Under the pieces are notes generated by a model that did no database searches, was not told where the DNA came from, and was given only the letters and a program-made list of their open reading frames with translations. Position numbers and translations under genes: made by a program. Positions 17,320 through 25,517 of a stretch of 55,107 nt of DNA are shown here, in pieces (the stretch's first letter is position 1; every line of letters begins with the position of its first letter). The stretch lies in NCBI GenBank assembly GCA_028872955.1, contig JAGWNX010000012.1, positions 1 to 55,107 of the forward strand, given 5' to 3'. This DNA is from Acidobacteriota bacterium (GTDB lineage Bacteria > Acidobacteriota > Terriglobia > Terriglobales > Acidobacteriaceae).

Positions 17320-17523
17320 TTAAACAGCCTTGCGGTTGAAGCTGGTCTTTTTGGTGCCAGCAAAGGCATTCTTCGCCTTCACGGTAGCGTTGGTTGCACC
17401 AGCGTGGGCCAGGTTGCCGGCCTTCGCCTGTGCGGCCTTCTCGCGGGCGGCCTGCAGCTTTTGTGCCTTGGGGCCGAGTCCGCCGATCTTCACGTTGCCC
17501 GATTTCGGAATGAAGTTGCTCAT
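17320..17523 (-). CDS. Small basic Ala/Lys-rich protein, function unknown
   Basis: 67 aa from the ATG at 17523; an in-frame TTG two codons earlier is less likely. It starts MSNFIPKSGNVKIGGLGPKA and continues with an Ala/Lys helix (QAAREKAAQAKAG), ending KKTSFNRKAV. It is strongly basic and lacks a signal peptide or membrane segment, so a nucleic-acid-binding role is possible. GAGAG lies about 10 nt upstream. It lies between polX (36 nt upstream) and ctaB (65 nt downstream) on the same strand. No family recognised. Confidence 0.65.
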   Translation of the reverse strand: MSNFIPKSGNVKIGGLGPKAQKLQAAREKAAQAKAGNLAHAGATNATVKAKNAFAGTKKTSFNRKAV

Positions 17524-17559
17524 AGCCAAATTCTCTCACGGTCTGCAGCCTGTGCAGGG

Positions 17560-19332
17560 CTAGGGTCTGGGACGTAACTGCGCCAGCAATGCCTCCGCCG
17601 TGGGTTGGGTGTTCAGCACCTCAGCGGCGATGTACCAGGCACGTCGCAGTTGGGTAATGCCGTAGCGAATCACGGCCAGCTCCTCGGTGGCGTGGGCGTC
17701 GGTGTTGACCACTACGCGACAGCCGTGCTGCCGGGCCAGGCGCAGGTGCAGTTCGCTCAGGTCGGCGCGTGCCGGGTGGGCGTTGTGCTCCACGGCCACG
17801 CCCAGCCGGGCTGCGGCCGCAAGCACGACGTCCATATCCAGGGCGATGGGCTCGCGCTTCAGGACCAGTCGGCCGGTCGGATGTCCCAGCACGCGAACGT
17901 AGGGGTTCTCGAGCGCGCGCAGCACGCGGGCGGTGGTCTCCTCGCGCGACTGGGTAAAGTGCGAGTGCACGCTGGCGATCACGATGTCCATGGCGGCCAG
18001 AGTAGAGTCGGCCAGGTCGAGCGTGCCGTCGGCGAGGATATCCACTTCGATGCCGGAGAGCACAGTGATGCGTCCGTGATACTCGCGCTGCAGCTCGGCG
18101 TTAGTCTGCCGGATGCGTTCGACGTGGGCCAGCGCGCGTGCATCGTCCAGGCCATTGGTCATGGCCAGGGCTTTGGAGTGGTCGGTGATGGCGATGTAGC
18201 GCAGCCCGCGCGCCATGGCAGCCTCGGCCATCTGCCGGATGCTGTCGCGGCCATCGGTGGCACTGGTGTGCATGTGCAGGTCGCCAACGATCTGCTGCTC
18301 GGTAATGAGGTCGGGCAGCGTGTGGTTGGCTGCGGCCTCAATCTCGCCGGCGTTTTCGCGCAACTCGGGCGGAATCCAGTCCAGCCCCAGCGCGTTGTAG
18401 ATTGCTTCCTCAGACTCTGCGGCGACCACGCTGTTGTCGTCCAGCCGGGCCAGGGCATACTCGCTGAGCGTGTAGCCCATCTTCAGCGCGCGCTGGCGTA
18501 GCGTGACGTTGTGGTGCTTGGAGCCGGTGAAGTACTGCAGCGCCGCTCCGTAGCTGGCTCGTGGCAGCAGCCGCACGTCAACCTGCAGGTTGTTCTCCAG
18601 CGTGAAGGAGACCTTGTTCTGCCCGCGGGCCAGCAGCTTATGAATCAGCGGCAGGGAGGCGACATGCTCCACGGCGGCGGCAACCACGGCCGGTTCGCAG
18701 GCCGGGCCGGTGACCAGCAGATCCAGGTCGCCGCAGGTCTCGCGGCCGCGTCGCAGCGAGCCCGCCGGGGTGATGGTCTCAATGCCGGGAAACGCGCGGA
18801 TGAGGGCCGCGATGCGGTCGGCGAACTCCTGCGCCACATCGATGCGGAAGCGGCCTGAGTTACGCCGGTAGTCCTCAATGCCTTTCAGCAGCTTGGCGGT
18901 GAACTTCTCGCCCAGCCGAGGCAGATCGTTGAGTTTGCCGGCGCGGGCTGCGGCCTCCAGCTCGTCGATGTTGGTCACCTGCAGGGCCGACCACAGCAGC
19001 GCGACGGTCTTGGGGCCCATACCGGGCAGTTGCAGCAGCTCCAGCATGGTGGGCTTGTATTTGGCCAGCAGCTCATCGCGCAGCGGCATGGAGCCGGTAG
19101 CCACAATGTCGCGCAGGTTGGCGGCCATGCCTTTGCCAATGCCCGGGATCTCGAGCAGGGCCTTGGCGTCAGCGTCTGGCCCGGCCAGCGTGGCAAGCTG
19201 GGTGGTCTGCTGCTCTACGGCCTCGGCGGCGCGGCGGTAGGAGCGGATGCGGAAGGGGTCGCCTGCGTCAATCTCCAGCAGCGCAGCGGTCTCTTCCAGC
19301 AGGCGAGCGATCGTAGAGTTATCGATAGACAT
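17560..19332 (-). CDS. polX: Family X DNA polymerase with PHP exonuclease domain
   Basis: 590 aa from the ATG at 19332; an upstream TTG is in frame but adds nothing typical. The order matches bacterial PolX: lyase-like and helix-hairpin-helix region (EIPGIGKGMA 61-70, QLPGMGPKTVALL 101-113), nucleotidyltransferase core with Gly-Ser at 191-192 and metal-binding Asp202, Asp204 (GDLDLLV) and Asp252 (VDVR), then a C-terminal PHP domain (GDLHMHT 350-356, ITDHS 382-386). It fills short gaps in base-excision repair, and the PHP domain gives 3'-5' exonuclease activity. All catalytic residues are present. Confidence 0.95.
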   Translation of the reverse strand: MSIDNSTIARLLEETAALLEIDAGDPFRIRSYRRAAEAVEQQTTQLATLAGPDADAKALLEIPGIGKGMAANLRDIVATGSMPLRDELLAKYKPTMLELLQLPGMGPKTVALLWSALQVTNIDELEAAARAGKLNDLPRLGEKFTAKLLKGIEDYRRNSGRFRIDVAQEFADRIAALIRAFPGIETITPAGSLRRGRETCGDLDLLVTGPACEPAVVAAAVEHVASLPLIHKLLARGQNKVSFTLENNLQVDVRLLPRASYGAALQYFTGSKHHNVTLRQRALKMGYTLSEYALARLDDNSVVAAESEEAIYNALGLDWIPPELRENAGEIEAAANHTLPDLITEQQIVGDLHMHTSATDGRDSIRQMAEAAMARGLRYIAITDHSKALAMTNGLDDARALAHVERIRQTNAELQREYHGRITVLSGIEVDILADGTLDLADSTLAAMDIVIASVHSHFTQSREETTARVLRALENPYVRVLGHPTGRLVLKREPIALDMDVVLAAAARLGVAVEHNAHPARADLSELHLRLARQHGCRVVVNTDAHATEELAVIRYGITQLRRAWYIAAEVLNTQPTAEALLAQLRPRP

Positions 19333-19418
19333 ACGAGCAAGACATCCCTGCAGACCGGTCAATGGTCAACGTCCGGTGGTGCTGTTGGCGGGACGTGCTC
19401 CTAGTATGCCTTGAGAGA

Positions 19419-19495
19419 GGGGTAGCCTGCCGTGCGGAGGCAGGGATGCCTGCGCGAGGTCACCGCGATCGGTGGGCAGGTACGGCAGGCACCCT
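19419..19495. other. Possible structured RNA or palindromic element
   Basis: An outer stem pairs 19419-19433 with 19482-19495 (GCCTGCCGT against ACGGCAGGC, extended by GGT/ACC across one bulged A). Inside are two perfect hairpins: AGGCA-GGGA-TGCCT, a GNRA-type loop on the plus strand, and CACCG-CGAT-CGGTG. Together they form a three-way junction. It lies in the 265-nt gap between csp and polX and could be in the csp 3' or polX 5' untranslated region, an independent RNA, or a REP-like repeat. Confidence 0.4.
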
Positions 19496-19533
19496 GAGCA
19501 ATGGGGAGGGAAGCAGCGTTGCACTGAGACGGA

Positions 19534-19565
19534 CAGTTACGAAGACTGCCAGTTACGGGGACTGA
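19534..19565. repeat. Two tandem 16-bp repeats
   Basis: CAGTTACGAAGACTGC (19534-19549) is followed directly by CAGTTACGGGGACTGA (19550-19565), 13 of 16 identical. They lie 33-64 nt beyond the csp stop. The function is unknown. Confidence 0.5.
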
Positions 19566-19597
19566 CGATTAGGGCGAGGCAGCGACGAGCCCTGGAG

Positions 19598-19816
19598 CTA
19601 CAGGGCTTCCTTGATGCGCTGCACCTGATCGGCCTGCGGACCCTTCTCTCCCTGGATCACGTCGAACTCGACCATGTCGCCTTCCTTCAGCGTCTTGTAG
19701 CCCTCAAACTGAATGGAACTGTAATGCACAAAGACATCGGGGCCCTCATCACGGCCCAGAAAGCCGTAGCCCTTTGCGTTGTTGAACCACTTCACTGTCC
19801 CTTTGTACTGAGCCAT
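19598..19816 (-). CDS. Cold shock domain protein
   Basis: 72 aa single OB-fold RNA chaperone of the CspA family. RNP1 is KGYGFLG (residues 15-21) and RNP2 is DVFVHY (27-32). Start MAQYKGTVKWFNNAKGYGF; GAGGAG lies upstream. It binds single-stranded nucleic acid and melts mRNA structure. A 7-bp hairpin (AGCCCTG...CAGGGCT, 19588-19607) spans the stop codon but lacks a T-run, so it is a weak terminator at best. Confidence 0.95.
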   Translation of the reverse strand: MAQYKGTVKWFNNAKGYGFLGRDEGPDVFVHYSSIQFEGYKTLKEGDMVEFDVIQGEKGPQADQVQRIKEAL

Positions 19817-19971
19817 TCGACGTTCTCCTCGTACGCACCTTCGCCACGCCTCAAACGAAGCTGCGGAGGCGAGATAGACGTGAGATAGCAGTCGGGTGGT
19901 GACAGGTTGCCTGAGGGGCTGTGGAAACCAGGGAGAAAAATCCTGCGGGTCTGCGAGTCGGTGGGAGGGGT

Positions 19972-20637
19972 CTACAGGCTTCCCGCCCGCCGTGCGGCGT
20001 CGAGCAGAGAGATGCCAATCAGCGTCTTGCCGTCGTGGATCTTCTTGGCCGCGATCAGCCCAAGTACCTGCGAGAGCGGCATGCGCACAATCTCAATGGC
20101 TTCATCGTCCTCGGGCTGGGCCACCCCGGCGCGGATGTCGCGGGCCAGGTAGATCTGCATGTACTCGCCAAGAAAGCCCGGGCTGGCGAAGTACTTGGCC
20201 AGAAAGGTCCAGCGGCGGGCGCGGTAGCCGGTCTCCTCGATCATCTCGCGCTTGGCTGCGGCCAGCGGTGCCTCGCCGGGCTCAATGCGGCCGGCGGGCA
20301 GTTCCAGCAGGTACTGGCCAGCGGCGTGACGGTACTGCCGCTCCAGAATGACGTCAGGGTCAGCCGGGTTGAGGGACTCGTCGATGGCGAGGATGACGAC
20401 CGAGCCGTTGTGGCGGATGACGTCGCGGACGTTGCGATGCCCGTTCGGCTCGATCACCGTGTCGGTAAACACGGAGAAGACCTTGCCCTTGTAGGCGACC
20501 TTGCTGCTGACCAGCTTCGCCTTGCTGGTTGCCTTGGCGCGGGCCTGCCTGGGCTTCGGCTGGGGGGCTGGCTTGGTCGCGGGCCTGGCTGCAGGCCGGG
20601 TGGAGCGGGCTGAGGGCTTCTTCACGTTCACGGGCAT
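19972..20637 (-). CDS. Nudix hydrolase, ADP-ribose pyrophosphatase type
   Basis: 221 aa. The Nudix box G-x5-E-x7-REUxEExGU runs from Gly116 to Tyr138 (GRIEPGE...REMIEETGY), and the upstream QYRHAAGQYLLELPAG is typical of ADP-ribose/NDP-sugar pyrophosphatases. The first 45 residues are an unusual basic tail (Lys/Arg/Pro/Ala-rich, predicted disordered), longer than in most relatives, possibly for nucleic-acid or protein contacts. The ATG at 20637 is followed directly by this tail. Upstream TACCGT sits 6 nt before the start. Confidence 0.9.
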   Translation of the reverse strand: MPVNVKKPSARSTRPAARPATKPAPQPKPRQARAKATSKAKLVSSKVAYKGKVFSVFTDTVIEPNGHRNVRDVIRHNGSVVILAIDESLNPADPDVILERQYRHAAGQYLLELPAGRIEPGEAPLAAAKREMIEETGYRARRWTFLAKYFASPGFLGEYMQIYLARDIRAGVAQPEDDEAIEIVRMPLSQVLGLIAAKKIHDGKTLIGISLLDAARRAGSL

Positions 20638-20820
20638 GGATTAACGGTACCATCCGGTGGGGGTTTCCTGCATCGGTGGGCGGGTGCGGGGCATCCAAAA
20701 CGAGACAACTCTTTGTAAGCTAAGAGGCGGCCCGGGTTCGCCAGGAACGCGGTGCCGAAGCGAGGGGCGCGGGGCATGGCCTCCGCAGTCTGCAAGCAGC
20801 TATGAGGTCAGGTCGCAGGA

Positions 20821-22446
20821 ATGAGCGCAACATGTTTCCCCATTACGGTGTTGCCCCACGTCTCGCGTCTGTATCGCGAGTACCTGGCCATGAGCGAGAG
20901 CGCCGCTGAGGCTCCGCTGCGGCAGTGGTATAGTGCGGAACCGACTGGCGATGCGTGGATGCACGCTCCGGTGACTGCGGTGGATCGGACCCGCCTGGCG
21001 GAGGCACTGCACGCGCAAAGCCTGGCGCTGGGGGCAGGGCCAGCAGCGCTGGCCAACATTGAGCAGCTGCGGCACGGAGCGCGCGCGGTGGTGACCGGGC
21101 AGCAGGTTGGGCTGCTGGGCGGACCGCTGCTGACGCTGCTGAAGGCCGCCACCGCTGTGGCCCGCGCACGCGAGGCCACGGCCAGCACAGGCATGGCGCA
21201 TGTTCCGGTCTTCTGGCTGGCGACAGAGGACCACGACCTCGCAGAGGTGAACCAGATCAGCCTGCCGGGCAGAAGCGAGCTGCAAACGCTGCGCGCGCAG
21301 CTGCAGGCAGCGACAGCGGTACCCGTCGGCGGAGTGGCCCTGGGTCCGGAGATCGAGGGCGTGCTGGCTGAGGCGGAGGAGCTGCTGGGCTACGCCCCGG
21401 TGTGCGAACTGCTGCGAGCCTGTTACGCGCCGCAGCCGGGCTACACGCCTACGCTGGGCAGCGCCTTCGGTCGGCTGATGGCGACCCTGTTTGCCGCGCA
21501 TGGGCTGATCGTCCTGGACGCATCAGCGCGCGAGTTTCACGCGCTGGGGGCGAGCACCCTGGCCTTCGCAATCGAGCATGCCGACCAGTTGGAGACCGCG
21601 CTGCTGGAGCGTAGTCAGCAGTTGCAGCGCGAGGGCTACCATGCGCAGGTGCTGGTGGCGCCCGGGCACAGCCTGCTGTTCCTGATCGATCCGCAGACCG
21701 GGGAGCGTCATGCCCTGCGGCGGACGCAAGGGGGTGGCTGGAAGGCCGCAGGCAAGCCATACACCTCGGCCGAGCTGCTGGCGATTCTGGCGGCAGAGCC
21801 CGAACGCATCAGCCCGAACGCCCTGCTGCGTCCGGTCTTCCAGGATACGATTCTGCCCGTAGCGGCTTACATTGGTGGCCCGGCGGAGATTGCATACTTC
21901 GCCCAGAGCGCCGTGGTCTACCAGGCTGTCCTGGGCCGGTGTACGCCGGTGCTTCCGCGCCTGAGCGCCACCCTGGTGGAGCCCGCGATCGCCGCTGTCA
22001 TGGCTCGGCACGAGGTTAGCCTGCCCGACGTGATGGCTACCACCAGCGACCTGGCCCAGAGGCTGGGCGCGCGCGCTATGCCGATTGCAGGCAAACGCAA
22101 GCTGGCCGCCGCCGGGAACGCGCTGGACGCCGAGCTGACGGCATTGACAGAGTACCTGGCTGCGATGGACGAGAGCCTGGGCCGCTCGGCCGTGATTGCC
22201 GGCAATAAGATGCGTTACCAGATGAATCGTCTGCGGCGTATGGCGGCGACCTTTGAGCTGCAGAAGGAGGCCAGCCTGGGCAAGCACGCCGCAGCGCTGA
22301 CCCTGCACCTGTACCCGGAGGGGCATCCGCAGGAGCGCGCCACGGCGGGCGTGTGGTTTGTCGCCCGCTACGGCGAGGGGCTGGTGGACCGTCTGGTGGA
22401 GGCCGCGGAGAACAAGTGTCCGGGGCATCTGGCCATCACACTCTAG
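20821..22446 (+). CDS. bshC: Putative cysteine ligase BshC (bacillithiol synthesis)
   Basis: 541 aa, the usual BshC length. Family-typical stretch at about 90-140: VVTGQQVGLLGGPLLTLLKA followed by VPVFWLATEDHDLAEVN, and near the C-terminus a Rossmann-like core with YIGGPAEIAYFAQ. It adds cysteine to glucosaminyl-malate to form bacillithiol, a low-molecular-weight thiol. BshA and BshB are not in this window. The start ATG follows GCAGGA closely. The small zinc-finger-like gene follows 42 nt later, but with its own -10 box and Shine-Dalgarno. Confidence 0.9.
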   Translation: MSATCFPITVLPHVSRLYREYLAMSESAAEAPLRQWYSAEPTGDAWMHAPVTAVDRTRLAEALHAQSLALGAGPAALANIEQLRHGARAVVTGQQVGLLGGPLLTLLKAATAVARAREATASTGMAHVPVFWLATEDHDLAEVNQISLPGRSELQTLRAQLQAATAVPVGGVALGPEIEGVLAEAEELLGYAPVCELLRACYAPQPGYTPTLGSAFGRLMATLFAAHGLIVLDASAREFHALGASTLAFAIEHADQLETALLERSQQLQREGYHAQVLVAPGHSLLFLIDPQTGERHALRRTQGGGWKAAGKPYTSAELLAILAAEPERISPNALLRPVFQDTILPVAAYIGGPAEIAYFAQSAVVYQAVLGRCTPVLPRLSATLVEPAIAAVMARHEVSLPDVMATTSDLAQRLGARAMPIAGKRKLAAAGNALDAELTALTEYLAAMDESLGRSAVIAGNKMRYQMNRLRRMAATFELQKEASLGKHAAALTLHLYPEGHPQERATAGVWFVARYGEGLVDRLVEAAENKCPGHLAITL

Positions 22447-22488
22447 CAAGGCGGCCGGTCGCTTTAGAATGGGGGCGAAGGAGTTCCC

Positions 22489-22797
22489 ATGGGACTGCGT
22501 GACGAACCGTTTGAGGTGCTCTGTCCGGAGTGTGGCGGCATGTTGACCGTCGATCCGGTGAGCCGTGCCGTGATTGCCCACAAGGCCGCCCCCCGTAAAA
22601 AGATGTTTGAGGACTTTGGCGAGGCCGCCCGCGCCCTGCGCGAGGCCAGCGAGCGCCGCGACTCCATCTTTGCGCAAAGTGTGGAGGCGCAGAAGAACAA
22701 GGATGACGTGCTGGCCAAGAAGTTTGCCGAGGCGGTAAAGAAAGCGAAGGAGACGCCGCTGACGGAGCGACCGCTGCGCGACTTCGACCTGGAGTAG
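22489..22797 (+). CDS. Small zinc-finger-like protein with charged helix
   Basis: 102 aa. CPECGG near the N-terminus (residues 12-17) is a half zinc-ribbon; only one Cys pair is visible, so metal binding would need dimerization or other ligands. Residues 35-90 are a highly charged helix rich in Ala, Lys and Glu (coiled-coil-like). GAAGGAG lies before the ATG and a TAGAAT -10 box is at 22465-22470. No function recognised; it lies between bshC and the ABC-F gene. Confidence 0.8.
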   Translation: MGLRDEPFEVLCPECGGMLTVDPVSRAVIAHKAAPRKKMFEDFGEAARALREASERRDSIFAQSVEAQKNKDDVLAKKFAEAVKKAKETPLTERPLRDFDLE

Positions 22798-22835
22798 CCC
22801 TTGGCGTCGCCAGCGCACGCGCAGGCGGCGGACGA

Positions 22836-22841
22836 TAGACT
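22836..22841 (+). promoter_or_regulatory. TAGACT box 6 nt before the ABC-F start
   Basis: TAGACT followed by GGTAGT and the ATG at 22848. No Shine-Dalgarno is present. Spacing predicts a leaderless transcript. Confidence 0.4.
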
Positions 22842-22847
22842 GGTAGT

Positions 22848-24683
22848 ATGCCACCGATTTTGAATGCGCAGGCGCTCACCAAGGCCTTTGGCGCGACGCC
22901 CCTGTTTGAAGAGATCAGCTTTACCGTCGACGAAGGCGACCGCATCGGCCTGATTGGGCCAAACGGCGTGGGCAAGAGCACATTGCTGAAGGTGCTGGCC
23001 GGCGAAGAGGACGCGGACGCAGGCGATGTGGCCGTGCGCAAACGTGCGCGGGTGGGCTACGTCCGGCAGCAAAGTGCGTTCGCACCCGGTGCCTCAGTCC
23101 GCCAGGTGCTGGAGCAGGCGATGGCGGCGGCAGGCGTGCCGGAGGCGGAGCGCGAGGGTCGGCTGCGCGCCATGGTCGGACGCACTGGCTTTCCAGACAT
23201 GGATGCCGATGCCTCGAAGCTGAGCGGAGGCTGGAGCAAGCGGCTGGCGATTGCCGAGGCGCTGGTGGGCCACGTAGACGTGCTGCTGCTGGATGAGCCA
23301 ACCAACCACCTGGACCTGGCCGGCATTGTGTGGCTGGAAGAGCTGCTGCTGCAGGCGGAGTTTGCCGTGGTGCTGGTAAGCCATGACCGCTACTTTCTGG
23401 AGAACGTTGCCACCGAGATTGTGGAACTGAACCGCGTCTATGCCGATGGGCTGCTGCGCGTGCGCGGGAGCTACTCGAAGTTTCTGGAGGGCCGCGAGCA
23501 GTATCTGGAGACGCAGGCACGGCTGCAGGAGTCGCTGAAGAACCGCGTGCGGACTGAGGTCGAGTGGCTGCGTCGCGGACCCAAGGCGCGCACCACCAAG
23601 TCCAAGGCGCGCATTGACAGCGCACATGAGTTGATTGGCCAGCTGAAAGAGGTGACCGCACGCAGTCAGACGGCAACCGCAGGCATCGAGTTTGCTGCGA
23701 CCGAGCGCCAGACCAAGCGGCTGGTGGAGTTTGACCAGGTGCAGTGCGTGCTGGGCGAGCGCACTCTGTTTGAGGGGCTCAACTTTGTCATCACCAACGG
23801 CATGCGCGTCGGCCTGGTGGGGCCGAATGGCAGCGGCAAGACCAGCCTGCTGCGGCTGTTGCGCGAGGAGCTGCAACCGACTGCGGGTGCGATTCGCAAG
23901 GCGGCCGGGCTTTGCACGGTCTACTTCAGCCAGACCCGCGAGCTGCCGCTGGGAGTGACGCTGCGGCGGGCGCTGGCGCCAGACTCAGACTCCGTGGTGT
24001 ACCAGGGACGCGTGGTGCATGTGGCGAGCTACGCGGCGAAGTTCCTGTTTACAGGCGAGCAGTTGAACCAGCCAGTTGAGCGACTGAGCGGTGGGGAGCG
24101 CGCCCGCGTACTGATCGCGCGCCTGATGCTGGAACCTGCCGACCTGCTGCTGCTGGACGAGCCGACGAACGACCTGGACATCGCCACCCTAGAGATTCTG
24201 GAGGACAGCCTGCTGGAGTACACCGGCGCGCTGGTGCTGGTGACGCACGATCGCTACATGCTGGACAAGGTCTCCACAACCGTGCTGGGACTGGATGGCA
24301 AGGGCAGCGCAGCGGTATTTGCCGACTACAGCCAGTGGGAGCAGTGGCAGGTGGCGCAGGAGCGCGGCGCGCAACCGAAAGAGCGCGCGGCCGAGGCGAC
24401 GACGCCGGAAGACAAGCCGCAGCCGGAGCCCGGTGCAACCTCACCTGCAGCCACGCCGAAGAAGAAGCTCTCGTACCTGGAGGCGCGGGAGTACGCCGGC
24501 ATTGAGGCCGCCGTGGAAGCGGCAGACGCACGTGTGCGGGCGGCGCAGCAGCGCGTGTCCGAGCCCGCCGTCGCGATTGACGCCGCGCAGTTGACGGCAG
24601 CACTGGCTGAGCTGGAGGCCGCCGAGGCCGAGGCCAACCGGTTGCTGGAGCGTTGGGCTGAGCTGACGGAGAAGGCGGGCTAA
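22848..24683 (+). CDS. uup: ABC-F ATPase, Uup type
   Basis: 611 aa soluble protein with two ATPase domains and no membrane segments. Domain 1: Walker A GPNGVGKST 37-45, signature LSGGW, Walker B VLLLDEPTNHLDL. Domain 2: GPNGSGKTS, LSGGERARV, LLLLDEPTNDLDI. The linker contains the arm and the basic RRGPKARTTKSKARI segment. The C-terminal 75 residues form a coiled coil beginning KKKLSYLEAREYAGIE, the Uup DNA-binding domain. ABC-F proteins act on ribosomes; Uup also influences precise transposon excision and Holliday-junction handling. It ends before a strong terminator. Confidence 0.92.
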   Translation: MPPILNAQALTKAFGATPLFEEISFTVDEGDRIGLIGPNGVGKSTLLKVLAGEEDADAGDVAVRKRARVGYVRQQSAFAPGASVRQVLEQAMAAAGVPEAEREGRLRAMVGRTGFPDMDADASKLSGGWSKRLAIAEALVGHVDVLLLDEPTNHLDLAGIVWLEELLLQAEFAVVLVSHDRYFLENVATEIVELNRVYADGLLRVRGSYSKFLEGREQYLETQARLQESLKNRVRTEVEWLRRGPKARTTKSKARIDSAHELIGQLKEVTARSQTATAGIEFAATERQTKRLVEFDQVQCVLGERTLFEGLNFVITNGMRVGLVGPNGSGKTSLLRLLREELQPTAGAIRKAAGLCTVYFSQTRELPLGVTLRRALAPDSDSVVYQGRVVHVASYAAKFLFTGEQLNQPVERLSGGERARVLIARLMLEPADLLLLDEPTNDLDIATLEILEDSLLEYTGALVLVTHDRYMLDKVSTTVLGLDGKGSAAVFADYSQWEQWQVAQERGAQPKERAAEATTPEDKPQPEPGATSPAATPKKKLSYLEAREYAGIEAAVEAADARVRAAQQRVSEPAVAIDAAQLTAALAELEAAEAEANRLLERWAELTEKAG

Positions 24684-24718
24684 GACCACGCTGCAGGAAA
24701 CGTAACGATCGCAGGCAC

Positions 24719-24755
24719 AAAAGCCCGGGCATCGCAGGGATGCCACGGGCTTTTT
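24719..24755. terminator. Bidirectional rho-independent terminator
   Basis: AAAAGCCCGGGCATC (24719-24733) pairs with GATGCC-A-CGGGCTTTT (24739-24754), one bulged A, loop GCAGG. A T-run follows on the plus strand and the A-run on the left serves the minus strand. It separates the convergent uup and dienelactone hydrolase genes. Confidence 0.92.
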
Positions 24756-24794
24756 GGCGCCGGGAGGTAGGGCTCTGGTTGCCGCTGCCAGCGC

Positions 24795-25469
24795 TTAGCG
24801 CAGATGATCGCGCAGGAATGCGAGCGTGCGGCCCATGGCGTCTGCTGCAGCGGTTGCGTCGTAGCTGGCACGAGCGTCGCAGTTGAAGCCGTGATCTGCG
24901 TTGTAGGTAAAGAGCGGCGCACCAGGCACAGCGTTGCGCACCGCCTCCCACACATCGGAGCCGATGTGCTGGTCACGCTCGCCGAAGTGGTACATCGAGG
25001 GGGCTTTGGGCTTCTCCTCCAGATAAAACTGGATGCCGCCGCCGTAGTAGGAGACGCTGGCGTCGACGTTGAGGCGCGCATTGGCCAGAAAGGCCAGTGT
25101 GCCGCCCCAGCAGAAGCCCACCACGCCTACCTTGGTGATGCCGGGCTGGGCGCGCAGCCATTGCACTGCCGCGTCGATGTCCGCGATGGTGTTCTTCTGG
25201 TCGAGCGCGGTGACGTAGCCAAAGCCCTGGCGGCTGGTGGTGGCGTTGTACTCCAACTCGATGCCAGGTTGAATGCGGTCGAACAGGGCAGGGGCGATGG
25301 CCAGAAAGCCCTCTGCCGCAAAGCGGTCAACCACGCGGCGGATGTGTGGATTGACGCCGAAGATCTCTTGAACAATGACGACTCCGGCGGTCGCGGGCAG
25401 CGAAGGCTCTGCGACGTAGGCGCTGGGCTGAAAGCCCCCGGCGGAGGTTAGCGTGATGGTGCGGCTCAT
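24795..25469 (-). CDS. Dienelactone hydrolase family protein
   Basis: Alpha/beta-hydrolase of 224 aa. Nucleophile Cys120 in VGFCWGG, Glu35 in VIVQEIFG, His193 in ADHGF, and acid Asp166 in GERDQHI, matching the Cys-Asp-His triad of carboxymethylenebutenolidase. AAGGATG lies about 9 nt before the ATG. The true substrate is uncertain because this family has many broad-range hydrolases and no aromatic degradation genes lie nearby. First-transcribed gene downstream of DinB on the same strand. Confidence 0.9.
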   Translation of the reverse strand: MSRTITLTSAGGFQPSAYVAEPSLPATAGVVIVQEIFGVNPHIRRVVDRFAAEGFLAIAPALFDRIQPGIELEYNATTSRQGFGYVTALDQKNTIADIDAAVQWLRAQPGITKVGVVGFCWGGTLAFLANARLNVDASVSYYGGGIQFYLEEKPKAPSMYHFGERDQHIGSDVWEAVRNAVPGAPLFTYNADHGFNCDARASYDATAAADAMGRTLAFLRDHLR

Positions 25470-25517
25470 GCAGTGGTCATCCTTGTGGCTGGCGTGCTGG
25501 TTGAAAAGCAGGGCGTG

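Noticed and set aside
20640..20820. Possible tRNA around GGGTTCGCC near 20738
   Set aside because: Only the T-loop-like GGTTCG is present. No acceptor stem, anticodon arm or matching D arm could be placed.
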